A stretch of DNA of 64,000 nucleotides from Paulownia fortunei (taxonomy: Eukaryota > Streptophyta > Magnoliopsida > Lamiales > Paulowniaceae): NCBI GenBank assembly GCA_019321725.1, contig JAGSPU010001569.1, positions 930,001-994,000 of the forward strand, read 5' to 3'. Of the stretch, positions 49,222 through 63,485 are shown piece by piece (position 1 is the stretch's first letter; every line of letters begins with the position of its first letter). The notes under the pieces were generated by a model. The model made no database searches, was not told where the DNA came from, and saw nothing but the letters and a program-made list of their open reading frames with translations. The position numbers and the translations under genes are program-made.

Positions 49222-52189
49222 TTAAGAGTTTTCAGCAGCATTAACCAACTTATTGCTGAATTCCCAGAGTCTCTTGGCTAAAACTTCGTCTCTTGCATTC
49301 CTGCTCGGCTTGTACTCGTTGCAGTCCACAAAATATTTCCCCGATACACCTTTCAAGCTCGGGTGAAGTGCAACGTAGCATGTTGTGGCCGCTCCCTGAA
49401 ATTGAATGATCAAACTTAAAAAATGTAAACAGCCCTGTAAATGTGACATTCTTAGCTGTATTGAAATGTTATCAAAATGAATGCAATGCCATGCTTTTTC
49501 CATTCTTTTTTCTCGAAGTATTTTTTGAAAGATTGTTACCTGGGGGGACGTTCTTCCATAGGAAACAACTGAAAAACTTGAAAATTTCTGCAAACAAAAT
49601 CTTGTTGAGATACAAGGGCTAAAGAAGAAAAACACGTGTGAGAATTTTTCTATTCAGTACTTACTCATCCAAACACCAGAATACTTAAAGAGATTGGTCA
49701 TTATCAATCCTGGATGCAGCGCGTTTGCAGTAATATTTACACCCTCGGCCTGCAACCACAGTTTGTGGTAACGATTTAAAATCTAATACTAGTAAGTACA
49801 TTTTAGAAAATAAAAAACAGTTCACTCACAGAAATTATACCTTCAAGCGCCGTGAGAGCTCATTGGCATGTAATATGTTGGCTAATTTGGATTGTCCGTA
49901 AGCCCTCTTGTCATCATATCTTCATTAAACATTAATATTGACAAAAAAAAAAAAAATTAATTGAAAAACAGGAAAAATCAGGTGATGATGAATGCCTTTA
50001 CTATGATATGATAAGAGTAGACAATTTAAAGAGAGAGATTTTGATAAACTACCTGCTTTTATCATTAATCTTCTCAAATCTAATCCCTCCCTTGTAAGTG
50101 TGAATGTGTGCTACTGATGATAAATTTACAATTCTACCCTCAATGCCGGTAGACTTTGCGGTCTCCTTCATCTTGTCAAGGAGAAGGTTGGTCAAGTAGA
50201 AGTGACCTGGTAACAATCATTAATTGCAAGCGTTAAGACCACGAGAAAGAAATGAAGGAAATTCACAAAGACTCGATGACCAAAAAAAGTATTAAGTTAT
50301 GCATTTATACCGAGATGATTTGTAGCAAATTGAATCTCAATCCCATCTTCAGAGAGCTGATAGGGACAGAACATGATACCAGCATTGTTTCTGAAAATCA
50401 AAATTAATTAAGCGAACGGGGTAAATATACTAATTTGTGTGGAAGAGAGTAAATGTATTACATCAAGATGTTGAGAGGAAGGTTAAGAGCAATGAAGTTA
50501 TCAGCAAAGGCCTTGATCGATTTAAGCGAAGCCAGGTCAAGTTTATGGACATCGACTCGAGCATTTTTGTTATCCTTGAGAATAAGCTGCTTTGCTTCAT
50601 TTGCAGCCTCCATATTTCTTGCAGCAATAATAACATGTGCATTTCTCAAAGCTAAAACTCTTGCTGTCTCCAAGCCAATCCCACTCGCACCACCTACAAT
50701 CAAAGACAATTTTTTTTTTTCAGTTTAATTTTTTTCACCAAGATTCAAAATATGCCAAGTTTTTTTTTATTTTTAAGAAGAATAATTGTAAAACATTGTA
50801 TGGAACATAAGCAGAATTTGATTTATTTAACTTCTGCCGTGCCAAGGGGGAAAAAATTAGAAATGAAAGAACATTTATTTATGTTCTGCCCCATTGCTAT
50901 TTAGTCTGTCCTTATTTTGGTCCCAATCTTTCACTATTTTGGCATTTATTACAAGCTTTTCGTCCCTATGCTTTGTCTTTCCCATTCTAGATCTATCTTC
51001 GATTTTCCTTCCCAAACCAGTCTGAAAATTGAAAAATCTTCCGGCATTAAGGAGCGAAAACTGCTTTTTCGTTGAGTCAATTTCAAAGAGACAACAACCA
51101 CTAGCCACATTACAAATACTTGTTTAACTATTAAAGAAAGACTTAAAAATGATATTGAAAACAAGACGCCCTTATGCTCCTGGTGCAATAAAAGTACAAT
51201 TTTTTCAATTCAGAAGAAAAAAAAAAGAAATCCATTTACCATGCCTTCTGTAATTGCATGCTTTACAATGTCAGAGGGAACTGAAACTTTGATTCAAAAA
51301 GATGATCTACTACCTCAGAATTTTCAAACCCTTTTCACTGATGTATACATTTTTTTTTCCCTAAAGAGGTAATTATCTGCCTGTCATTGACTAATACTTC
51401 TAGATGAATGTCAATGTTCCAAAAATATTAAATATTTTGACAGGATCTTATTATTTGGTACTTGCTGAACTTGCTAAAGATCTATCTGGTATCAAACCCT
51501 TGATGATGCTGGATGTATCATATTCATACAGAAGAGAAACATTTATTCATTACATAGTTGAGAAAACCTTTAAATTTTAGAAGAAGAAAAGAAAATAGTT
51601 GAGAAAACCTGTAAGAAAATCACCACCTATTATCAGGGCTTTGCTCTACAAGCAAAATGATAACAGGAGAGGCCGGCCGCCGGTCCTATATATAAAAACT
51701 ATGATACATATATACATAGCTACATACACATACAGACACACACAAGTGTGTGTACTTATGTATATATGTTTATGATCATCAACCAACAATTATGTCAGAA
51801 ATGGACAAACACAATAACCCTCAATTATAGTTGCAGGCATTTGAACCACAATTGGGTCATTCCTTTGTTTCTATCTTCTATTTTCTAAGTAGAGAAGAAC
51901 AATCATTAAAACCGACACCAAAAAAATTCCTACTCATAAATCATCCAATCAACACCACACATACACATAATTCTCACACAACACACACAGTAGATGTGCT
52001 TCTACATGCATGTATATGCATATAAAGTACACATATGAACTTTGCACAAAACTTGAATATATTAGTTGATGTCTGACCAGTAATTATGGCAGTGAGATTG
52101 GTAGCATCGATCCCTTGTGTGACCTGTTCAGCAGTTGAAGCTGATCCAAAACCACTCGGCCCTGGTATTCCTGTGATCAACCTAAACAT
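49222..52189 (-). CDS. Short-chain dehydrogenase/reductase, TIC32-like (At2g37540/At5g02540 type)
   Basis: NAD(P)-dependent SDR of the plant TIC32/retinol-dehydrogenase-like group; physiological substrate unknown. Exons: 52078-52189, 50462-50693, 50311-50390, 50053-50206, 49841-49919, 49665-49749, 49540-49587, 49222-49395. Landmarks: N-terminal [20 protein letters not shown]; cofactor motif TGGASGIG (37-44); INNAG (115-119); catalytic Ser172 in NLSSVAH; Y200-G-Q-S-K204; C-terminal [20 protein letters not shown]. The 49540-49587 exon is 48 nt where 47 keeps frame. One G too many in the six-G run 49542-49547 turns conserved NVPQG out of frame. Corrected length is 320 residues, normal for the group. 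The TATA box at 52356-52363 fits this start. Confidence 0.93.
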
Positions 52190-52355
52190 TTTTCAACTTT
52201 CTTTGTTCTCTGCAAAAAGTACTCTTACAAATAAGTATAATACATACATATATATCTATATTTGTGTGTGTGTGTCTGTGTCTGAAATGATAAACAATAG
52301 AGAAAGAGAGAGAGTGATGATGGGTTTTAACTCAGCCAAGAAAAGCAGAAGAGTA

Positions 52356-52363
52356 TATTTATA
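52356..52363 (-). promoter_or_regulatory. TATA box of the TIC32-like SDR gene
   Basis: Reads TATAAATA on the minus strand, about 170 bp upstream of the ATG at 52189. A GA/CT-rich tract and a (GT)n tract (52263-52274) lie in the presumed 5' UTR. Confidence 0.55.
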
Positions 52364-53174
52364 GGGACACGGGGCTGTGGAACTAGTGGGGAAATGGGAA
52401 GAGAAATCAGACGGAAGATTTAAGGGACAGAAGTAAAGGCAAAAGAATGCATGGGATAGTTGAAATGAAAGTAAATGCAAATAAGTGGGATTAGTCATTA
52501 GAGTAAGAGGGAGTTATTTATGGTGCTGGAGGATTGTAGCTAGGTAATGTATTTGGTGCATAAGAAATAAGATATATGCACATTTAATAGGCTGCACCCA
52601 CTCTGCAACAAACATCATTTTTCCGTTTCAAAAAATAAAAAATAACTATAATTTGAGTGTTATGTGGATTTCTGAAGTGATAAAAGAGCTGAAACATATT
52701 GAAAGTGCCATCAAGAAATTCTTGGAGATAAACTATTATACTATATTCATATGGCATCAGTTCATCGATAGTACTTTTTGTAAATTTGAATTGTCTGGGC
52801 TATTGAATTATTAGTTGGGTTACTCTATGAATTACAACTAAGCATTATATGTATTAAATGTGCTAGAGGTTTATTCAATAAAGAGTTTCCAACACTCAAA
52901 ACAGATTTATAATATAAAAATAATAATTCAAAGAACATGAGAGTTGTTAAGTACTAATAAATTATGAATTTTTGAATTACGAAAATTGTGGATATCTATA
53001 AATATATTTGAAGATCTTCATGGCTTCAACCTTAAAACCTTAATAGGTTTCACTTAAGTATTTTAATCCTAATTGCTTGATAATTCGTGAATATCGTAGG
53101 TTTAGTCTATTGAGTTTTATCTTTATTTCAAATTATAGTCCGAATAAGTTTTTGGGTATAAACGGATCCCATCA

Positions 53175-53206
<32 letters not shown>

Positions 53207-56200
53207 TCCACATTTTTGGTTAGGGGCACATTGGTTAAGAAGTTGAATTTTTTCAAAGGACGGAAAATTATGGGCTTTTGCCCACGATTTGTTAGTAATA
53301 AAAGAATTCAAAGTTATTCTAGTTATTCATTTACTGTAATTGATATATTTTTGGCTCATGTCCGTGTTTGAATTAATTTATTAACACCTCAATTAATCTA
53401 CTTTCCTGATCAAAGATATTTCATTCATGTTGGGATAAGAATTCACAAGAAAATTCTTGCTTCTTTTAGAAAATATATTGCTTTTTAATAGCCAAGAAGC
53501 TAGTGAGCGAACTCATACCATTGTGCCAAAATTCAAACCAAAAAAACTAAGTAGCTGTACAATTTAGAATTCTTCCACATTCATAAGCTTAAATAAATGA
53601 TTGTGAACTTTCACTTGGCAAAGTTTTCCTTTTCGTTGAAACAGAGTAGAATATAAATCTTATTCATTTTAATAAGGAGTGCGTAATATTTAGAATTTAT
53701 AGTACAAATTACGTCTTTTTTTATGCTTGTGCTAATTTAATATGTTGTTAAAGTTATATCCTCTCAAGATTAAGAAGATTATCATTTCGCGATTATAATT
53801 TTTTAAATGTTTATTAATTGTGTATTACTTTTTCTTTTTAACTTAAATACCAATATATTTCAAGCATGCATCCAATGTGTGAAAATAACTATTCTAAAGA
53901 AACAATCAGATTCGTTCGAACTTGATGTGGCACAACCTCCCTTAATTATTTATATACGAATTGTTTGATAATTTTTTTCTAAAAATTAAAGTACGGATCA
54001 TTTCAGAATTTGCGTCTTATAAACCTAACACGACTCTACTCTAATTAAATTTATCGTTGAATCTACAAATATAGGACCTCCAAATTGAAGAGAATTGGAC
54101 ATGTGTCCCCACATTTAAAAGAAGACATGCAACACTTACTATAAATACTTTTAAATATGATGTTAAGAGGTATGTAATTATTCTCTTTGCTTTCAATTTT
54201 TTTAACGGCTTTTAGCAATCTTCTCAAATACTTTTTTCAAGGGTATTTATTAGAGGCTACCTAACGAGCCTAAGGATTTTATAATTTCATACTATTTTTT
54301 AAATATTTTAAAGATTCAATCGACCCGATGGATTCATTAGTTACACAAATAAGGATTGTGGTTGTAAATACCTCCCAAAATTTAGACCTGGCTAGGCCTA
54401 GGAGATTAACATTTGCTATTTAATTTAATGTTGTCCCATATTACTATTCATCATAAGTTGATGCAAGCCAAGAGAAAAGATACAGTCACAAAACACGTAC
54501 TAAAAACGTTCACTTATGCCACTGGGCGATAAGTGGCAAACCTACGAATTTACTACCATTAATTAATTATGCAGGTATAAAATTAGCCAAATTAATATGG
54601 TCTTGTACCCTGACTAAAATAACTCTTTTTAGAGCGAAATGGTCGACTATATTACTAGATTCAGATATTAATGCAAAAAGTACAATTATTATAAATCACA
54701 TACCAAACCTAACTAATGGAACAATTAAAATAATTTAGTACTCGCAATTCTAGAGGGCATAAGAAATTAAGAACCACCAGAGTTAGTAGGGTCTCAATTT
54801 TGGCTATTTAGATTAATTTTTTAATGAATTATGATTTCAAAACAGGTTATAAGATGACTATTTAAATTATGGATTGGAATAAAGATAAATACCGACAGAC
54901 CAAATTCATAGAATTCACAAGATAGTAAATAAATTAGATTATAATATTTAGACTAAGTCTCCTCAGGTCATAAGATATAAAAACTCTGAATATTTTTATA
55001 TCAACACTATAAATACATATAACCTTTATTATTAAAAAGTAATAAATAAATTTCACACTTGATAATTTGGCACTTAAATGCTCTCAAATTTTTTGATTTT
55101 TCTTGACTTGTTTTATAATTGATTGATGCTTTTGAAAAGTTTTCGTTGGTCAATTTCTTTTTTTTAAGGTGATTTATGGTTAAAAATTTCAAGATGATTG
55201 ACAAACTATTGACTTCATTTGCGGAAGCTAATTTGAGTTATCTCAAGGCAATTAAGTCGATTGAATTACCAAAGAAATAGTAAAAGAAAATCCAATATAT
55301 GAAGAGTGAAATCAGAGTGTTTTGTATGTAAAAAGACAACATTAGGCCCGACCCCCCACCCATGTTTCATGTTTCCTGAGCTTTGTTGACCAATATATAT
55401 TGATCCCAAAAGTAGTTGGAAAAGGAACAAACTCGTTGACTGCAGTTTTTTTTTTTTTGCTTTTTTTGTTTCCACGAGTATTCTAGAGTCAATGACCATG
55501 CTGTTTAATTTTTTTCTTTTTATTTTCTATATTCAAAATGTGTACGTAAAACAAGAAAGTAAGAATAGGAGAATACAAGACGCGATCAAAGGTGCAAAAG
55601 AAAACCATTCAATTAAACGTAGGTAGAGTAATATGCATTGTTTAAACAAGAAAAAGGGAGAAAAGGGTGTTTGAATAACTTAATTTGATAAAAAAAAATC
55701 CTAGGGCCCTAAAAGCCCTTGTCAGAAGCCATTTGGCATTGTCACAAGATTGATAATTAACTTAGGTAAACTACTTATTAGATCCACCACATGATAACCT
55801 AATGTTTGCTGCCAGAAATATTGTTTGTTTCAAGTTTTTATTATGTGGTTGGCTTGTAAAGTATTTAATTGGCCGCTCATGCCATAGCAAAAGAGAAAGA
55901 GACAGGACAGAGGATTGACTGGACACAAAGAAATATGTAGTTTGGATATAGATAAGGATAATTCTTGGTGATAACAAGTTACATTTGTATTTAGGGCAGG
56001 CAACCTAGTGAATGAGAATAGAGTTTGTAAAATATTGGCTGAAATTATATGTTAGGTGTAGAATGCAATCAAATCACAAGCTTTGATATTTTGGGTCAGA
56101 TAGGACAATAATAACTGGAAGGATCCTAAACCAATTGGTTGAGAACCCAATAGGAATTTTCCTTGTTAAATTTATACATATTTATATCCATTGCTAATAT

Positions 56201-59200
56201 TGGCTATATGTGTTACAGGCCTTGTGTTTTTGAGGTGGGGCTCGGAAGCAAAACCTATCACAACAGGTTTCGTTTGCAACTATTTCACATGTAGTCGACT
56301 TTAATATCATTTATCACGTCTCCAACTCGTGGGGTGGGAGCTCCGGAAGCAAGACTTAACGCAATAAGCTCCGCTAACAACTATTTCACATTTATCATTA
56401 TTTTGCAAAAATACTTAATTTGAATTGATAGAAGAGTCAATTATATCCATTTATAAACTATTTTAATTTTTCACCACGATATGTGGGATGTCACAACATG
56501 GCTGCGGAGATGATAAAAAATGGATAAAGAGTGCTAAAATCCTATGAAACCATGGTTGAAGGAAACTAATATTTGGAGAGGTAAATGAACATATTATACA
56601 ATTAATTGATGAAAGAAAAAAGGCATGAAATAGAGCGGCGGGAATATGTTGTTATCCAGTCCTTTGCCACCCTAGCGTCGGTTCAATAATTCGAACTTGA
56701 ATTCAATTTCCTTTTTATACTTTTAAATGAATAATTCTCAATTATGTAGAAGCCAATGGCCATACCTATATTTCTCATGATTCACGACATAATAGTAGCA
56801 GAGGTTCAATTTTAGCTGTCATATAATTTTCATGCACTAGTATTAGCCCCATGCTATTCACGGAAGTCGCTTAAAATAATATGTATACAAAAATGCATAT
56901 TAAGTAATTTTTATTTGATTTATTAGAGTGTAATTTCTCTTATATTTTTATTTAGAATCTTGAAAATACAATATCTTGTTTGTTAATGTAATTCGACTTT
57001 CGATGATTCATAACTTCAAAATATCCAAAATTGAGCCTAAAACAATCTTCCACGTTATTTAAGATAATAGAACAAAGTAAGTGATTGAGGGGTAATTATT
57101 TTAAAAGTGAACTATTTAGTAAATTTTGAAAGAGTTTTACGAAATAAGAATCAATATTATATAAAATCATCATCATTTTAGGAAACCAAGAAAATAGGTC
57201 AAATAGTTAGTGGCTACACGATTTATGGTAAAAGGATTTAACAAAAATAATAGTCTTAGTATATGTGATTTTTTATAAAGAACATAAGCAGGAACATGTA
57301 AGAATCAGTTAGTTTTATCAATTAAAAACAAAAATGTATAATGTTTTTTTAAAAATTACTATATAATATATGCATATATATTTTTTGGTTAGTCATTAAT
57401 CAATCAATGAAGTTTTCTTGAGAATATATATGGAAATAAAATATGTGATAATCAATTATTATCAAAATTTAAATTTCAAAATCAAAAAATGTGGCGATAA
57501 ATTAGGGGGACATAAGAGATTAGACATTTTTTTGGAAACTTAAAATATTTCATTTAATGTTCACCAGCCAATTACATACTTCTTCATAAATAAAAAATAA
57601 ATAAAAATATCAGAAATTGTATTTGGTCGAAATTGAGGAATTGCAGTCAAATAACCCACTTTCTATATATAATTGTACAAATATGTTTCAACGTGTTGAA
57701 TAATGTCACGTCCTTTTTACACCATAACTAGCGACTCCATGCTGGTTCAAGACAGCAAACGTATAAAAACTGGCAGAGTGAAGATTTTATTATTATTTTT
57801 ATCTCAAATTTACTGCTATTATTATTATTATTACAGTTTTTTTAAATTAAAAAATATTTATTTTAAAAATACATTTCATTTTTTAAGTAATGATAGGATA
57901 CTATTAATTTTTAACCGAATGAATATATTTAAATTTTACTAATTCAAATATGGATGGAGTAGCTATCAATTATTTCATAATTAAACTTAGCAATTTATAA
58001 ATATCTACTCTCACCTCTTATAAATAATGTTAGAGATTTAAATTATAGTCCTCCCCTTTTCTTTATGTTTATGGGTTCAAACTTTTATTTATTTATTTAA
58101 AAACATCTTAGCAACTTTTGCTCTGTAATGTGTAAACCGGCTCCATTGAGCCCGTGATTGAAGGCTTGAAGCAATTCCTATTTTTAGGTGGTGATGAACT
58201 TCAACCACAAAGACTTTATTGGGGGCCCAAGATGATAGTAGATCTACGCCCGCTATCCTCAACCAGATTATGAAATATTAACCCGAGCGACTGGAAAAGC
58301 CTGTTCACTGTATATAAACCCATATCTCGCCATCCACAAAGAAAATAAAGTGAACCATGACTTGTACATAAATTTTACTATATAGTAGTATATGATTTGA
58401 CAATGCCATTTAATTTGAGAAAAAGTATTGATTTTCTGAATGATATTTTTACATTATATTTGATCATTGAATTAAAGTGAAAAAGCATTAAGGAAAATAT
58501 TTTTTCTTACTTCAAATTATAATACCTTGTATTTTTTTTTTTTTCCTTTTCCTTTTCCTCTCCCTTTTTTTCATCAAAATCTAGGGTCCAAATGTATCAT
58601 TATTGTTTTTATTTTTAAAAGTAGCATTGGATAATAAGTATATTATCACATAAGATACTTTTTCTTTTAAAATAATAGGTATATTTTTGGAAATAATGTT
58701 TTATTCTAAAAAATGAGATATTATTTATGAATGTTGCAAAAATAAAATAGAAGAAATTTGAGGTATATCAAATGATATTTTTATTTGAAAAGAGATAGTA
58801 TACGTGTTGTTTTGAATGACTTCTTCATGCTTAAATGAGTTTTTTCAAAATTCTATACAATATAACAATAATTTATTATACAATGAGAAAGATATTCGAT
58901 AAATTGATATTTTTGATATTACACCCAACAAAGTGTACTGAATGTAGCATATATTCTTCATCTATTCACCGAGTGTAGCATATATTGTACCTTTATCTGA
59001 AATTATTTAATCTCACCAATACCATAACATGTCAAAAGATTGCCCAATTCCATCTAAGTTCAAGCATGATGTAGATTGCCAGAGGAGGAAAGTCATTTTT
59101 GCTTTTGGAAAAGTGATGGATTGATGTAATTCATGACATAAAGCTATAAATACAACTAGACCATATTATAAAATTTTAAAAATCACTCACATCACATTAT

Positions 59201-60765
59201 ATTGCACTATTAAATTTATTACACAAATCATGATAAAAAAATTAAATTAAAATCACACCACATAACCCGATTTGAACTTTATCAAAACCACACTGTATCG
59301 CTCCTTAATTGATGAATTTAATTTAATTACTTTAGTTGATAAGTTATATTAGTTGAGATTAATTTTTGGTGTTGCACATTTGGGATGTTAATTAATTCAT
59401 TTGTCGTTTCTATATCTAGTGGTTGATTACTTTTCGAAAAATACTGAATGGAGAAAATGTATCTCATGTAGCAATTTTTACTTGACAACACTACGCATCC
59501 TTAATCATATTATTTGTAATTTATAGTTGAAATTGAATAAATATGATACATATGTCCTAATTTTTTATTTTTTATTTTTGCTTCATCATTTCATATTTAT
59601 TGGTTAAAAGCCGCCAAGTTGACCAAAATCGCTCTAAACCACACTTTTGACTTTTATTTAATAAAATCACAACTCGAAACAAATTTTTAATAAAATTATA
59701 AATAAAAATTCAATTTAAAATTAACAAAAAAAATATATATATAAATCGCAACATAATCACATCTAAATACAACACGCCTATTTTATTTAATGAACGTCTT
59801 ATAAGATGCAACCTAATGAGTTACTATCCAAATTAAAATAATAGATTGTTAGATCATACATAGTAATTATTTACCAGAAGAAAATGCATTTGATAATACA
59901 AGTATTTTACTTTATAATTAAATTTAGTTTATCATTTTTTTGAAACTATATATTTTGAAATTGTAAAAAAATTACAATTGTGAAAATTAAAATTATATTT
60001 TACATATAAAAATGGTAATTCGTAACCCTTATATCACTGAAAAAAAACCTTAACATTAAAATTTAGTCCTGCCCATTTTTTAAAAAAATTTAATGCATTA
60101 TTAAAGTTAACTTTCCATTAAGTATTTTTTTTCACTAAGAATAAGGATGGGGCCTTTTGGCCTTTCAATTAAATTATATTTACAGATATACGCAAAAAGA
60201 CTGTAACATTATGAGTTGTGATGAATGCATATATATATATATATATATATATATTTGATACTTAAATTTAGCTTAAAAGGTCATATTTACTATTTAATGC
60301 ACAATAAGAAATTAAAATATCAAGGTGCTGGATTTGACATCGAATAAGATCAATGTCACAACGTATTATAAGGAAACATTAACTAAAATACTTCAACTAA
60401 TTTTATTAAGTTTTTCTTTTTATCTTAATCCCAAGTTCCCAACAATTTGCACGAAATAATCACTGACATAATTTCGTAAAATGGAGAAATAAATTAGTCC
60501 ATAATCATAGATTTGCCTCGTGCATATTTTTTTTCCCGACAACCCATCCCCAGTTGTACACCAGCCGTTATCCACCTCAAACATTTTTTTGTTTTTCCTG
60601 ACGGTGTCGGCCATTGCCCCTCTCTCTCATTTTCCACATACTTTGATCTTTACAGATCGCCATATGCGATACATGATATAATCACTATTCTTTCAATCCC
60701 TCCAGATCCGATCCAATCCCAATCCACCGACACCCCACCGTATCCGGACCCCTAATCGACATCTT
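52364..60765. other. 8.4-kb gene-poor AT-rich region
   Basis: No gene supported. Contents: (AT)n at 53176-53202 and 60228-60254; diverged direct repeat at 56233-56391; GC-richer island at about 58130-58335 with TATATAAA at 58309-58316; ATT repeats near 57785-57832. The last 250 bp are C-rich and probably the 5' UTR of the ArfGAP gene. Scattered TGTGGGATGTCACA-like sequence near 56480 recalls decayed retroelement DNA, but no LTR or ORF can be defined. Confidence 0.5.
56233..56391. repeat. Diverged direct repeat, two ~58-bp copies
   Basis: Copy 1 (56233-56290) and copy 2 (56332-56391) share the order GGTGGG-GCTC-GGAAGCAA ... CAACTATTTCACAT with many substitutions between. Probably a remnant of an old repeat; no coding content. 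Confidence 0.6.
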
Positions 60766-63485
60766 ATGGCGGCGTCGCGTCGGCTCCGGGAGCTCCAATC
60801 ACAGGCGGGCAACAAGATCTGCGTCGACTGCTCCCAAAAAAACCCCCAGTGGGCTTCCGTATCCTACGGCGTCTTCATGTGCCTCGAGTGCTCCGGCAAA
60901 CATCGCGGACTCGGCGTCCACATCTCCTTCGTCCGATCCGTGACCATGGATTCGTGGTCCGAGATCCAGCTCAAGAAAATGGAGCTTGGAGGAAACGAGA
61001 AGTTCAATAGTTTCATTTCGCAGTATGGAATCCCTAAGGAAACCGACATTGTCGCAAAATACAATACGAAAGCCGCATCCATTTATCGTGATCGCATCCA
61101 GGCGCTTGCCGAGGGCAAACCCTGGCGGGATCCTCCCGTCGTAAAGGAAACCTTCAAATCGAATAATAATGCAGGGAATATTTATTCTAGTAAGCCCCCG
61201 TTGAGCAGTGGCGGTGGTAGAAATGTTAATTTAGGAAATAATGCGGGGTGGGATAGTTGGGATAGTCACGATGATGGAGGGTATACTGGAAATAATTCGA
61301 GTAACAACCTTAGGAGGAATAACGGTGGGGGATTTTAGGAGTTCCGGGAATGGGGGCATTGCGCCATCTCGGTCGAAGTCCACGGAGGATATTTATTCGC
61401 GGGCACAGTTGGAGGCGTCGGCTGCTAATAAGGAGAGCTTCTTTTCAAGGAAGATGGCGGAGAATGAGTCGCGGCCAGAGGGGCTTCCGCCTTCTCAAGG
61501 TGGGAAGTATGTTGGATTTGGATCGAGTCCAGCACCTATCCCAAGGAATAATACTGAGGGGGATGTTCTTTCGGTTGTTACTCAGGTGGATTTGCACGCA
61601 GTTTTCATGTGTATCTATGCGTTTTGTAGAGTGGTATTGATGTGTGTATACTTGCTGATGTTGTTCTGCATATGTAGGGATTTGGTAAGTTATCTATGGT
61701 AGCTGCATCTGCTGCGCAGTCGGCTGCAAATGTTGTTCAATCTGGGACTAAGGAGTTCACTTCCAAGGTAGTTTGGTTTCTGTTTTCCTGTACTTTGATA
61801 GAAATGTCCTAACACTACTTTGATAAATAGACAATACAATGTTTATGTTAAAGTTAGTGATTCCTGTATGCATATTATGTTCTTTCCCATTATTTTGTTG
61901 AACTATGTGGTATACTTCTTTTCACAATATGTGCATTATTTAATTGTGTAACTCGTATAATCGAATAGTATTAATATCTAATATGCGTGCAGTGGGAGTG
62001 TGGGCAATATTGAAAAGACAAATCCTGTATAAACTTTGATGGTTTTAAAATTTGCAGCAGCAATTTTATGAATTTCATGTGGTTATTTTGAAACTAGAGA
62101 ACTGAAATTAGGTCTTCACCACAAAATCATTCTTCCTCAACTGTAGTTCTTAATTTTGTGTGTTTCAGGATGGTAAATGGAAGGTGTTCACAGATGTAAT
62201 GTGTCCTATGGATCATTGGGAAAGAGGTTTAGGATGGTGTGGAGTTCTATCACATTTTAGAAATTATATATTTAGCAGAGCTGGTTATGATGTCTATCTT
62301 TATTTTCAATTTCCCCCATTCATATGCTATTTTGGTGGAGGAAGTTTGCGTCAAATTGTGCTCGTTTCTTGTTTTGACTTAATCTGATTGGTTGCAAAGT
62401 TTTGACAATTATTCCTTCAGGTCTTGTTTGCACCTGTCAGGTTCTCCTTTGTTATCTGCATGTCTGTTTAAGCATGATTCTAGCAATTTTTCCCTTGGCC
62501 ACAATGATTGTGGATTTTTTTATTTGTGTTTGCCTTAAATAAATGTCTATACTGTTGTTTTTTTATAACCATACAGCTACAGCAACTCGTACAAAATAGT
62601 CAATAGGTTTTGTGCGAATAGGAAATTTTGGGCATGCTGTGCTCTATGGTAACTATCCCTCAAGCAAAATATCATATGCATCCTTGTGGCATAAAATCAG
62701 ATTGGAGTGCATGAATTGATATGGAAATTTGTGCCATCTTCCTGTATTTTTACCACGTGCATATGACGTGCATTTCTATGTTTGAAAATGAAGAAAAACT
62801 TTGGACATGTGTAGTTACTTAAAAAACTCGAGAATTAGTTGAACCAATAATAGCTGAGACCTATGTGGCTTTTACACTACATTGCTAAAGAAATTGAAAA
62901 TAAGCTTGTGGCTTGCTCGACATCAGTGATTGACGCATTCCAATCCAGATTACCTCTTGATAAGGTGATCACGATGTGCAAATTAATCTCTATTTCTCAG
63001 GTAAGAGAGGGGGCTATGATTACAAGGTGAATGAAACTGTGAATGTTGTGACTGCAAAGACTTCAGAGATTGGGCAAAAGACATGGGGGCTTATGAGAGG
63101 GGTAATGGCTTTGGCTTCCCAGAAGGTAGAGGAGTACACGAAAGAAGGCTCTGGCTGGCAGCGGAAAGAAAGTGACAATAATGGTTACTATCAGGAGTTT
63201 GGACAGGAGTCCAAAGGATGGAATTCTTCTGCTGGAGCACAATCCTCATCAAGTCGGCAGTTTAACTCTGTTAGCTCTGGTTCTTGGGATGATTGGGATA
63301 CCAAAGACAGCAGGAAAGAAGAGCCACCAAAAGGGACAGCATCCCAGAATGGGGATAACTGGGCAGGCTGGGATGATGGTAAAGATGACGGATATGATAA
63401 TCTACATCACAGTGCATCTGATCATAAGACAAGGGGTTATAATGGAAACTCAGATGCCAAGTGGACTGAGGGTGGTTTTCTGTGA
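60766..63485 (+). CDS. AGD7: ADP-ribosylation factor GTPase-activating protein AGD6/AGD7-like
   Basis: Stimulates GTP hydrolysis by ARF1 and regulates COPI vesicle traffic at the Golgi. Exons: 60766-61585, 61678-61767, 63001-63485. The ArfGAP zinc finger is C-x2-C-x16-C-x2-C with Cys 19, 22, 39 and 42. The catalytic arginine is in [17 protein letters not shown]. After the domain come Gly/Asn/Ser-rich segments, [20 protein letters not shown], the family motif [14 protein letters not shown], and a Trp-Asp-rich tail ([13 protein letters not shown]) ending GGFL. Two frame problems: an extra T in TTTT at 61333-61336 creates a stop after NGGGF, and one G is missing in the five-G run at 63009-63013 (or a different acceptor is used). 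Corrected length is 464 residues, near AGD7's. The start is the first [16 protein letters not shown], as in relatives. Confidence 0.94.

Noticed and set aside
53176..53202. Possible regulatory or structural signal in (AT)n runs here and at 6042, 24258 and 60228
   Set aside because: Ordinary AT microsatellites of plant intergenic DNA.
55300..55499. 77-codon minus frame
   Set aside because: Low-complexity Phe/Leu/Lys-rich translation of AT-rich DNA.
52364..60765. Full-length LTR retrotransposon in the large gene-poor region
   Set aside because: No paired long direct repeats, primer-binding site or pol-like frames could be seen; only scattered short repeats.
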